A stretch of 64,000 nucleotides of DNA from MFD04716-140 sp963703125 (GCA_963703125.1 OY969790.1:3906001-3970000); one strand, 5' to 3'; shown: positions 25,563 through 32,518, counted from the stretch's first letter. Made by a program: numbers and translations. Notes: a model not told the origin generated them from the sequence alone.

Positions 25563-26293
25563 GGTGCTAATCGAGTAGACGGCTCCGCCATTGACTGACG
25601 GAGTGCGCCTCTCACACCACCGTACGTACGGGTCTCGTATACGGCGGTTCGTAATCCATCACTTCAAGGCTCTTTTCACCCTTGAAACTATCCCCTAGTT
25701 TAAGCATAGGCTATGAATCATCATTCCTATGCGAATTTTAAAGAGAATCACGTTCGGTCCTTCGTCGCTTGTGAGACCTCTGATTTTGCTATCAGCTCAT
25801 TTCCAGCAACTACTATGACCTCTGCTGACTTCTCCATTGAGCTACACGTAGCTTTGGAGACCTCCCCAGGTAAGAACATCTTCTTTCCCCCGATTCCTGC
25901 CGTATCTACATTAATGCATCTTTTGTACTCGTTGGGCGTTACAATGATGTGCTTGCTTACCCATGCATAAATGCCTCTGTATACGGTTCCTGTTCGTCAG
26001 TACCGAGTTTTGTAGTCTCGCTTCCTTCAGATGTAACTTCGCAGTTACCACCCTTGCGACTTACTAATGGTTCGAGGCGTTACCCCCGCCCATAAGGGAC
26101 TTGCACCCTCTAGATTAATTAACTACATTTCTGTAGTTAAAAGATGCCCATGCTGGGCACACACAGCGTGTATAAGAAATAGCTGGCTCAGTGCTAAATC
26201 AAAGGTCAGTACTTTTTAATAAAAGTCAGTGCCAAACTGAAAGTGAAGTGCTTTTAAATCCGCTACTTCTCATACACGCAAACCGTTAGTGGC
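25563..26293 (+). repeat. attC-like site 6, split by group II intron 3
   Basis: GGTGCTA (25563-25569) joins ACAGCGTG (26163 onward) after intron removal, giving GGTGCTAACA. Arms GCGTGTAT (26166-26173) with ATACACGC (26272-26279). R' core GTTAGTGGC (26285-26293) starts cassette 7. Confidence 0.75.
25570..26162 (-). mobile_element. ORF-less group II intron, copy 3 (class C-like)
   Basis: 593 bp on the minus strand, nearly identical to copy 1 (11905-12498) including the domain IV stub. Ends are GTGTGCCC (5', at 26162) and CTACTCGAT (3', at 25570). The 5' exon on the minus strand is CTGT rather than TTGT. The 85-residue frame at 25713-25970 is the same non-gene as in copy 1. Confidence 0.85.
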
Positions 26294-26335
26294 AAGCGTA
26301 CCGAACCCGACACACATTGACAAAATAAAATAATA

Positions 26336-26968
26336 ATGACAGAATTTTGGGAGACCAGTTTTAAAGAAAAACAAGAAATGTGGGGATGGGAACCAGCAGA
26401 CTCAGTTCGCAAAACCTTGGAATTGTTTAAAAACAAAAACATTAAAGACATTTTAATACCTGGATTTGGTTATGGTAGAAATGCCAAATATTTTATAGAC
26501 AATGGACTTGAAGTAACAGGCATTGAAATTTCTGAAACTGCAATAGATTTAGCAAAGAAACACTTTGACAAAAGCGTTAAAATTTATGAAGGTTCGGTTT
26601 CTAAAATGCCTTTTGATAAAGAATTATATGACGGTATTTTCTGTTATTCTTTAATTCATTTGCTAAACGAACAGGATAGAATAAAACTAATCGAAGACTG
26701 TTATAAACAACTTAAACCAAATGGTTATATGGTTTTTGTAACTATCTCAAAAAGTGATTTTAGATTTGGACAAGGGACTGAAATTTCCAAAGACACTTTT
26801 GAACCTTGGAAAGGACTAAATTTATTTTTTTACGATTTAGATTCCATTAAAGTAGATTTTGAAAACTTCGGCTTAATTGAAAACGAAGAAATTAATGAAC
26901 CAGAAATAGACATTGAAGGAAAACCAAAACAAAAATTTTGGTACATAATATGCCAAAAACAAAAATAG
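26336..26968 (+). CDS. Class I SAM-dependent methyltransferase (thiopurine/TPMT-like, cassette 7)
   Basis: 210 residues. Motif I is DILIPGFGYGRNAKYF, motif II acidic residue in VTGIEIS, and motif IV DGIFCYSLIHLL, followed by a post-motif helix and the KPNGYMVFVTIS strand. The N-terminal FWETSFKEKQEMWGWEP is characteristic of small TPMT/TehB-like methyltransferases, which often detoxify thiol or oxyanion compounds. It is the single ORF of cassette 7; no promoter is visible in the 43-bp leader. Confidence 0.82.
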   Translation: MTEFWETSFKEKQEMWGWEPADSVRKTLELFKNKNIKDILIPGFGYGRNAKYFIDNGLEVTGIEISETAIDLAKKHFDKSVKIYEGSVSKMPFDKELYDGIFCYSLIHLLNEQDRIKLIEDCYKQLKPNGYMVFVTISKSDFRFGQGTEISKDTFEPWKGLNLFFYDLDSIKVDFENFGLIENEEINEPEIDIEGKPKQKFWYIICQKQK

Positions 26969-26979
26969 ACAAAACGCCA

Positions 26980-27182
26980 GCCACTAAAATGGGTATTGCC
27001 AAAATGCAGGCTGACGGAAGCCGTGTTTCAACTTTTTGTTCATTGTGCATCTGCATATCCAGCTTGCCGTTAAAAATTTAGCTGTAGAATATATCATCAT
27101 CTTTTTATCTTTACTCAGCATCAGTTAGCCGGGCTGACGGAATTATTACCTGCACTTCGGCAATACCTGTCCGTTGGGACGG
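26980..27182 (+). repeat. attC-like site 7 (long subfamily, altered core)
   Basis: R'' GCCACTAAA (26980-26988) differs from the expected GCCACTAAC at its last base. Arms GGGTATTGCC (26991-27000) with GGCAATACC (27159-27167) and TGCAGG (27005-27010) with CCTGCA (27149-27154). R' GTTGGGACGG (27173-27182). Loop phrases resemble those of site 4. Confidence 0.7.
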
Positions 27183-27302
27183 ATTAGCTAGGCTGCTTTG
27201 CAGCCGTCGTGTGTTCGCTGCGCTCGGAACAGCTGAAGCTGACCAAAGTGGCTGCGCCGCTCATGTATTCCCGCTCCCGCCCCTTCGGAAACCCGTCCCA
27301 AC
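27173..27302 (+). other. Gene-less mini-cassette 2
   Basis: Unit bounded by GTTGGGACGG (27173-27182) and its perfect reverse complement CCGTCCCAAC (27293-27302). It has no credible ORF. Positions 27183-27244 repeat 10017-10078 with a single mismatch, including both hairpins. The rest (27245-27292) is GC-rich and unlike mini-cassette 1. Confidence 0.6.
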
Positions 27303-27399
27303 GCCCCGCTAAACCAAATTGCCCGTCGGGCTGTTGGGCAACATTTGAGAAAATCAGTTGCAAATTCAAATATTTTACTTATCTTTGACGTTAGTAACG
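27293..27399 (+). repeat. attC-like site 8 (partial)
   Basis: After CCGTCCCAAC comes CGCTAAACCAAATTGC, as in site 1, then a compact hairpin CAAAT-TGCCC / GGGCA-AC-ATTTG (27316-27345). The distal arm matching CGCTAAAC is not seen and the putative R' GTTAGTAACG (27390-27399) matches the end of the HigBA cassette only over GTTAG. Probably shortened. Confidence 0.45.
27358..27387 (+). promoter_or_regulatory. Flavobacterial promoter of the higBA cassette
   Basis: TTG (27358-27360), spacer of exactly 19 bp, TATCTTTG (27380-27387). It matches TTG-N19-TAnnTTTG completely. The toxin start codon is 25 bp downstream of the -7 element. ACGTTA-G-TAACGT just downstream (27388-27400) is a palindrome that HigA could bind. 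Confidence 0.72.
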
Positions 27400-27411
27400 T
27401 AAGGCGAAAAT

Positions 27412-27693
27412 ATGATTATTTCCTTTGGCTCGAAAGAGACCGAACAGATTTGGAACGGAACCCGAGTCAAGAAAATGCCGATTGAAATTCAAAACGTTGG
27501 ACGTCGTAAATTAAGAATGTTGAATAACTCACAGGATATTGCCGATTTGCGAATTCCACCATCAAACCGACTTGAAAAACTGACTGGAAAATTAAGTGAA
27601 TTTTACAGTATTCGGATTAACAAACAATGGCGAGTCATCTTCATTTGGGACAAAGGAAACGCAAGCGAAGTGGAAATAATTGATTATCATTAA
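27412..27693 (+). CDS. higB: HigB/RelE-type toxin of a toxin-antitoxin pair
   Basis: 93 residues of the plasmid-maintenance killer (HigB) family of ribosome-dependent mRNA interferases. Landmarks: FGSKETEQIWNG, RRKLRMLNNSQDIADLRIPP, LEKLTGKLSEFYSIRINKQW and RVIFIWDKGNASEVEIIDYH. It precedes the antitoxin gene by 11 bp, the reverse order typical of higBA. Its promoter at 27358-27387 makes this one of the two cassettes with an obvious own promoter. TA cassettes are known to stabilise large integron arrays. Confidence 0.93.
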   Translation: MIISFGSKETEQIWNGTRVKKMPIEIQNVGRRKLRMLNNSQDIADLRIPPSNRLEKLTGKLSEFYSIRINKQWRVIFIWDKGNASEVEIIDYH

Positions 27694-27704
27694 AAATCAT
27701 AAAA

Positions 27705-28007
27705 ATGGAAAAGTTAGCAAATGTACATCCTGGAGAAATCTTGAATTACGAATTTCTTGAGCCATTGGAAATCACCGCATACCGACTTTCCAAAGACTTG
27801 AAAATTCCGCAAACCCGAATTTCTGAAATCGTGAAAGGAAATCGCAGAATCACCGCGGACACAGCTTTGCGATTGAGTAAATATTTTGGAAATTCCGCAA
27901 AATTCTGGCTCGGGCTTCAAGACGATTTCGACATTGAGGAGGAAAAAGAATCAAAAGAATCGGAACTGAACGAAATAAAACATTACGAAAATAAAAACGT
28001 TGTCTAA
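27705..28007 (+). CDS. higA: HigA-type antitoxin, XRE family
   Basis: 100 residues. XRE helix-turn-helix in residues about 18-70 (ITAYRLSKDLKIPQTRISEI, GNRRITADTALRLSKYFGNS), followed by FWLGLQDDFDIEEE typical of HigA (VapI/Xre). It should neutralise HigB and repress the shared promoter. The C-terminal extension (EEKESKESELNE...) is acidic and probably flexible. The stop codon TAA (28005-28007) lies within the R'' core GTCTAAC of the following attC remnant. Confidence 0.93.
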   Translation: MEKLANVHPGEILNYEFLEPLEITAYRLSKDLKIPQTRISEIVKGNRRITADTALRLSKYFGNSAKFWLGLQDDFDIEEEKESKESELNEIKHYENKNVV

Positions 28008-28057
28008 CAATGGTAACCGTTGCGCAAGCCCCTGATCGGCCATAGAACTGATTCATA
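28002..28057 (+). repeat. attC-like site 9, truncated
   Basis: GTCTAACAATGG starts like the restored R'' cores of sites 2, 5 and 6 (CTAACA/ATAACA), but the palindrome is cut off after about 55 bp, before the terminator and transposase remnant. No R' end was found. Confidence 0.45.
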
Positions 28058-28083
28058 TAAGCCCTTTTACGGGGCTTTTTTCT
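28056..28083 (+). terminator. Terminator at the right edge of the array
   Basis: AAGCCC, loop TTTTACG, then GGGCTT followed by a T-rich run (to 28081). It would end higBA transcription. Confidence 0.6.
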
Positions 28084-28090
28084 TGCCGGA

Positions 28091-28600
28091 TCAGTATTGA
28101 AAGGTCAATTTTCGATGTCTTGGAAAAACTAAGAACAGGTTCTCGACTACACTTTTCGCAATGTCTTTAAAAACAAGCTGCCCTGCCCCGCTTTTTGCCC
28201 GTTTTTGCTCGAATTTCAGGTACTTTTGAATGTTGTAGGCAATGGCGGAGAGGTGCATGCACTTATTAGCTTGTTTTAAACCTATCGTGTTTATCTTTCG
28301 CAGCCCCATGAACTGTGTGAGGGTCCCGAAAACAGGTTCTACCGTACTTTGCCGTTTGCCCTTCATATAACGGCCCTGTGGACTCTGCACCCTTGCGATG
28401 TTGCGTTCGTATTCTTCGCGATAGTAGGTAACGCTGAACTGTTTTTCGTTCACTTTTCCCAGACACGCCGACCTGAGCGCACAGCCTTTGCAGATCTTGC
28501 CCGATGCACGGTAAGATTTCTTTTTGGTCTTGGTACGGCTGTCCAAAAATACTTTCCTGAAAGGTCACATTACGGGGTAAATTATAAAAACTTGACAAGT
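28091..28600 (-). pseudogene. IS1182-family transposase remnant
   Basis: The 151-residue frame 28091-28546 is the C-terminal part of an IS1182/DDE transposase: SRTKTKKKSYRASGKICKGC, CALRSACLG, QGRYMKGKRQSTVEPVFGTL, LKQANKCMHLSAIAYNIQKYL. A shifted frame upstream (to about 28600) carries YNLPRNVTFQ and part of the preceding region, so the copy is frameshifted as well as 5'-truncated: the DDE N-terminal half is missing. No intact terminal inverted repeats were identified. The insertion probably removed the right end of the cassette array. Confidence 0.85.
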
Positions 28601-28664
28601 CAAATTAGTTTTTTTACCTGATAAATATTATCTTATCAAATATTACTGACCAAAGCAATTCACG

Positions 28665-29612
28665 ATGAAAAACGAATTTTTCAATTATCGAGATAAATGC
28701 CCTGCATGTCATTCAAAAAATTTTAAGGAGGTTTACAAAAGTCCTTTTGATGAACATCCTATTAGAAGTTATTTGGAAGTATTCTACGCAGCTCCAGACG
28801 GTGGAGTAGAATTTGAATATTTAAAGAATGCCTCTTATCATCTATGCGAGTGCAAGGAATGTAATTTAATATTTCAGAAGGAAATATTGAACGATTATCT
28901 AATGGAATTACTGTATGATAAATGGATAGACCCTATCCTTATTTTTAATCACGATCAAGATAGCCATAACCTTGAACGAGCCATGTACTATGCAAGTGAA
29001 ATATCGATGATTATAGATTTTTTTGATAAAATGCCTTCAGAATTAAGCTTTTTTGATTTTGGCATGGGGTGGGGTAAGTGGGCCTTAATGGTCAAGTCAT
29101 TTGGTTGTAAAACTTACGGAACAGAACTATCAGAAGAAAGAATAAAATATGCGACTTCGAATGGTATACAAGTTATAACATGGGAAGAAATGCCCAGTTA
29201 TAGTTTTGATTTTATAAACACAGAACAAGTATTTGAACATATCCCAAACCCATTGGAAACATTAAATCATCTTAAACTTTCTTTAAAACCCAATGGAATT
29301 ATTAAAATAAGTGTTCCTACTGCTAATAATATTAAAAGTATATTAAAAAAAATGGATTGGAAGGCTGAAAGGGGTTCAAAAAACTCATTAATGCCAGTCG
29401 CTCCATTAGAACACATAAATTATTATCGAAGAATTTCTCTAGTAAAAATGGCAGAAAAGGCAGGCTTGAAAGAGGTTATGATACCAATGAAATTGCAATA
29501 CCGGTACAAATCCAATTGGAATGGTTCAAGAAGAATTGCCAAAAATTTGGCATTACCTATTTATAGGAATATACTAAAAAAACAAAATTATCTATTCTTC
29601 GGGCTTAGTTGA
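28665..29612 (+). CDS. Class I SAM-dependent methyltransferase with N-terminal zinc-ribbon
   Basis: 315 residues. N-terminal cysteine pairs CPACHSKNF and CECKEC form a probable zinc ribbon, followed by a Methyltransf_23-type domain: FFDFGMGWGKWALMVKSFG (motif I), GTELSEERI, then FDFINTEQVFEHIPNPLE and LKPNGIIKISVPT. This architecture occurs in C- or O-methyltransferases acting on sugars and polyketide-like compounds. The gene is AT-rich and lies between the IS remnant and the core genome, so it is probably acquired. No attC-like site follows it. Confidence 0.8.
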   Translation: MKNEFFNYRDKCPACHSKNFKEVYKSPFDEHPIRSYLEVFYAAPDGGVEFEYLKNASYHLCECKECNLIFQKEILNDYLMELLYDKWIDPILIFNHDQDSHNLERAMYYASEISMIIDFFDKMPSELSFFDFGMGWGKWALMVKSFGCKTYGTELSEERIKYATSNGIQVITWEEMPSYSFDFINTEQVFEHIPNPLETLNHLKLSLKPNGIIKISVPTANNIKSILKKMDWKAERGSKNSLMPVAPLEHINYYRRISLVKMAEKAGLKEVMIPMKLQYRYKSNWNGSRRIAKNLALPIYRNILKKQNYLFFGLS

Positions 29613-29939
29613 TCTTGATAAAATTAAACCGAAAAATGAGTATTAAAAACTTATGTTTCCTAGAAATACAAAAGTTAACTTATTCCCATTTCAACTTTGA
29701 GCCTTAGCTTAGTTTTAATAAATAAAACTTAGATTTTCTCTCCATATATAATTCAACCTTCCTGAATATAGAACCTTTTCTAACAATTTTTGATATTCAA
29801 ATAAGTTAAAAAAACCAAAAGATAATCTTCATATTAAAAATATTCTAATAGTGGCTTTCCTACAAATAGCAGTATTGCCATTGGCATATTTTTAGTAACT
29901 TTCATTCTTCGTGAAATAATCAACAAAATAATTAAGAAA
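29613..29939 (+). other. AT-rich intergenic region
   Basis: 327 bp without a gene. It is very AT-rich. The only element worth noting is a near-consensus promoter in front of the oxidoreductase gene: TTG (29875-29877), 18-bp spacer, TAACTTTC (29896-29903). No repeat, palindrome or RNA was recognised. Confidence 0.4.
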
Positions 29940-31403
29940 ATGAAGGAAAAATCAAAGACTGGGGCTTCGTCCCGAAGATCATTTTTAAAAAAAGGAGCGA
30001 TAGCTTCATCCATATTTATTGTTCCGAGACATGTTCTTGGGGGTATAGGGTACATGGCACCCAGTGATCGTCTTAATATTGCCGCTATCGGGGCAGGTGG
30101 CAAAGGTGCTAGTGACATTTATAATGCTTCGGTCAACGGTCGTGAAAACATAGTGGCTCTATGCGATGTAGATTTCGGTGGATCGGCCAAAAAGTCTGTC
30201 GAGAGATTTCCAAAAGCAAAGTTATATAGTGATTATCGTGAAATGTTGGAAAAAGAAAAAGGTATTGACGCCGTAACCATTTCTACCCCAGATCACGTTC
30301 ACGGTCCCGCAGCATCTTTTGCAATGCAGCGTGGAAAACATGTGTATGTTCAAAAACCAATGACCCATAATATTAGGGAGGCCCGCATTCTTACCGAAAT
30401 GGCCAGGAGCCAAAAAATCGTGAGCCAAATGGGCAACCAAGGGGGGTCCAATCCTTTGCTGGGAATGGTACAGAAATGGATTGATTCTGGTGTTCTTGGC
30501 AATATACACAAAGTACAGATTTGGACCAACAGGCCCGTGTGGCCGCAGGGTGGAGCCATGCCACAGCCAGATCCAAGTTTAAAACCAAAAGATTTGGATT
30601 GGAACCTTTGGCTGGGACCTTCGCCTGAAAAACCATATACGCCCAACCTGCACCCCTTTAGTTGGAGAGGTTGGTGGGACTACGGTACAGGAGCACTTGG
30701 AGATGTGGGCTGTCATTTGATAGATATTCCATTTAGGACGCTGGGCTTAAAGTATCCTACGGATGCCGAATGTAGTGTAGGTGCCGTCTATTCTGGTATG
30801 TGGAATGCCGATTACCATCCGGAAGGCTGCCCGGCCTCCTCATTCATTACCTTACATTTTGGCGCTACCGAAAAATCAAAATCCCCAATTGAAATGACTT
30901 GGAGCGATGGGGGAATAAAACCATCACATCCCGATATTATTCCGGCAAACTCGGATATAGGTGGAAAGGATAGTGCCAACGGTGTATTGATAATTGGAGA
31001 AAAGGGAATCATTTCAACAAACATCAATGATAGTTCCCCTCTCATGCCCAAACTATACTTGAACGATGGCACGACCGATTTTGGTCCGGAAATTGAGCCA
31101 AACGATGAACCGGAATATGGCCACCAGCGCCTTTGGGTAGACGCTTGCAAGGCTGGTTTTGACAGTCCCCAACATAAAGGGCTTACTTCTTCATTCGACT
31201 ATGCCGGCCCTATGACCGAGACTGTTCTAATGGGCAATTTGGCCATTCGCAGTTACATGCTACAGCGTGAGAACAGCGAAGGGAAAATGGAATTCTTTGC
31301 CCGTAAAAAACTCTTATGGGATGGTGAGAATACACGCATTACCAATCTTGAGGAAGCAAATCAATTTGTGGGAAGGACCTATAGGGAAGGGTGGAAAGTA
31401 TAA
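29940..31403 (+). CDS. Gfo/Idh/MocA family oxidoreductase, Tat-exported
   Basis: 487 residues. A Tat signal is clear: RRSFLKKGAIASSIFIVPR near residues 13-31. The Rossmann domain starts LNIAAIGAGGKGASD, with AVTISTPDHVHGPAASFAM and the active-site region YVQKPMTHNIREA (Lys in xKP). The C-terminal domain contains WGxxx-type blocks such as DWNLWLGPSP and WWDYGTGALGDVGCHLIDIP. NAD(P)-dependent sugar dehydrogenase or, in the periplasmic Bacteroidota subgroup, glycoside 3-dehydrogenase with bound cofactor. It faces a DUF1080 protein, which suggests 3-keto-glycoside chemistry. Confidence 0.9.
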   Translation: MKEKSKTGASSRRSFLKKGAIASSIFIVPRHVLGGIGYMAPSDRLNIAAIGAGGKGASDIYNASVNGRENIVALCDVDFGGSAKKSVERFPKAKLYSDYREMLEKEKGIDAVTISTPDHVHGPAASFAMQRGKHVYVQKPMTHNIREARILTEMARSQKIVSQMGNQGGSNPLLGMVQKWIDSGVLGNIHKVQIWTNRPVWPQGGAMPQPDPSLKPKDLDWNLWLGPSPEKPYTPNLHPFSWRGWWDYGTGALGDVGCHLIDIPFRTLGLKYPTDAECSVGAVYSGMWNADYHPEGCPASSFITLHFGATEKSKSPIEMTWSDGGIKPSHPDIIPANSDIGGKDSANGVLIIGEKGIISTNINDSSPLMPKLYLNDGTTDFGPEIEPNDEPEYGHQRLWVDACKAGFDSPQHKGLTSSFDYAGPMTETVLMGNLAIRSYMLQRENSEGKMEFFARKKLLWDGENTRITNLEEANQFVGRTYREGWKV

Positions 31404-31420
31404 CTGCCTAAATCATATGA

Positions 31421-31463
31421 TAGTAAAACGCCCCTCAAATAATTTGACGGGCGTTTTACTATT
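31421..31463. terminator. Bidirectional terminator
   Basis: Perfect 13-bp arms TAGTAAAACGCCC (31421-31433) and GGGCGTTTTACTA (31449-31461) lie between the convergent oxidoreductase and DUF1080 genes, with T-rich stretches on both strands. Confidence 0.88.
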
Positions 31464-31484
31464 AACTCAGTTTCCAAAATGAAA

Positions 31485-32435
31485 CTATTGCTTCATGACC
31501 CTAACCGGGGTAATAACGATATTACGGTATTCAACCGGTCCGTGATCACCCTGAATCAGGATAGGACCTGGTTCTCCCTCCTTGCTATCCATTGCACCAC
31601 CCGTAATCCCGGGTATAATTTGATCATTTATTATTGGGATTCCGTTGGCAACCACTGTTACCCTTCTCCCTATCAACGTGATGTCAAAAGACTGCCATTC
31701 CCCCGCGCTTTTTGCAGCCATTTGATTAGGTGTCAAAAATCCGTACACCCCTCCAAAAAGCACATCCGATGGATCTTGGCCTTTACTGTCCATAACCTGA
31801 ACTTCGTACCGCCCTCGAAGATACACTCCACTATTGCTATGTTCCGGGTACTTAAATTCTATGTGAAGCTTAAAGTCTTCAAAAGTTTGATTTGACACCA
31901 AATTCGATCCAGATTTAGGGCTTTTTAAAATTCCATTTTCAACAATCCACTGATTTTCACCCATTGCGCGCCATGCATCCATATTTTTTCCGTCAAAAAG
32001 AACTATTGGATCTCCCCATTGCGGATTCTCGATATATTCCAGCTTAGGAGCTCTTGTTGCTGTCCAAGAATAGGTTTTCCCATCGGTATAAAGCATTGTC
32101 CCCTTTAATCTATCGCCCTCTGGTTGACCATTAAAAACCATATCGGTATCACCGGTTTCCCATTGTGGCGGAATTGAGAAACTAAAACCTCCATCCTTTA
32201 AAACCACTTCTGAGATAGGACGTGCACTGCCCATTGCGTATACAAATCGCCCTACAAGCGTGCTATTGCCAGAATGACTTATCTCCAACCATGAAGGGAG
32301 TTCCTTGCCATCTTTGACGACAACCATGTCCCATCTTCCTTCCAAAGGGTTGGCTTCTTGGGAATAACCAATTGTAACACACATAAAAAATTGAACCACA
32401 AAAATGGCCAAAACCGTTTTTACTCCTAATTTCAT
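31485..32435 (-). CDS. Exported DUF1080 (3-keto-disaccharide hydrolase-like) protein
   Basis: 316 residues with a signal peptide (cleavage near GYS-QE). Residues about 28-130 form a beta-rich domain (LEGRWDMVVVKDGKELPSWL). Residues about 140-314 are the DUF1080 domain, a concanavalin-like beta sandwich: PIVLFDGKNMDAWRAMGENQ, FKLHIEFKYPEHSNSGVYLRG, YEVQVMDS and GPVEYRNIVITPV. DUF1080 proteins are now linked to hydrolysis or elimination of 3-keto-glycosides, the products of Gfo/Idh dehydrogenases such as the convergent neighbour. The pairing supports extracytoplasmic glycoside breakdown. Confidence 0.88.
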   Translation of the reverse strand: MKLGVKTVLAIFVVQFFMCVTIGYSQEANPLEGRWDMVVVKDGKELPSWLEISHSGNSTLVGRFVYAMGSARPISEVVLKDGGFSFSIPPQWETGDTDMVFNGQPEGDRLKGTMLYTDGKTYSWTATRAPKLEYIENPQWGDPIVLFDGKNMDAWRAMGENQWIVENGILKSPKSGSNLVSNQTFEDFKLHIEFKYPEHSNSGVYLRGRYEVQVMDSKGQDPSDVLFGGVYGFLTPNQMAAKSAGEWQSFDITLIGRRVTVVANGIPIINDQIIPGITGGAMDSKEGEPGPILIQGDHGPVEYRNIVITPVRVMKQ

Positions 32436-32518
32436 TTTATCAAGTATTTAAATTTAAGTGCTGTAAATATATTGGAATTATTACTTTGAAGCTTACTCCA
32501 AAACTTTAAAAGATATGG

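Larger units (their letters stand above)
10007..28057 (+). mobile_element. Integron-like gene cassette array without integrase (CALIN-like)
   Basis: An 18-kb block of about nine units, each an AT-rich plus-strand ORF or ORF group followed by an imperfect palindrome of about 130-200 bp with attC organisation (R''-L''-variable loop-L'-R'). The start of each unit matches the reverse complement of its end: GTTGTGTCGAATT/AATTCGACACAAC, GTTAGCGGTA/TACCGCTAAC, GTTATGCG/CGCATAAC, GTTGCCTGCA/TGCAGGCAAC, GTTATGCGG/CCGCATAAC, GTTAGCACC/GGTGCTAAC, GTTAGTGGC/GCCACTAAA, GTTGGGACGG/CCGTCCCAAC. This is what circular cassettes recombining at the G/TT of R' would leave. No tyrosine recombinase or attI is visible in the window, so it is either a cluster of attC sites lacking an integrase or the distal part of a longer integron. 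Class C-type introns in three sites independently support attC identity. Confidence 0.8.

Noticed and set aside
10007..28057. CRISPR array
   Set aside because: The repeats are long palindromes of varied length separated by genes of 0.1-4.3 kb; there are no short identical repeats with unique spacers and no cas genes.
10007..28057. Plain Rho-independent terminators or REP elements as explanation for the palindromes
   Set aside because: They lack T tracts, are much too long, and their ends are matched to the start of the same unit rather than to each other; three are hit by introns at the same core position.
28665..29612. Tenth gene cassette
   Set aside because: No complementary GTT/AAC ends or attC-like palindrome flank this gene; only its AT content resembles the array.
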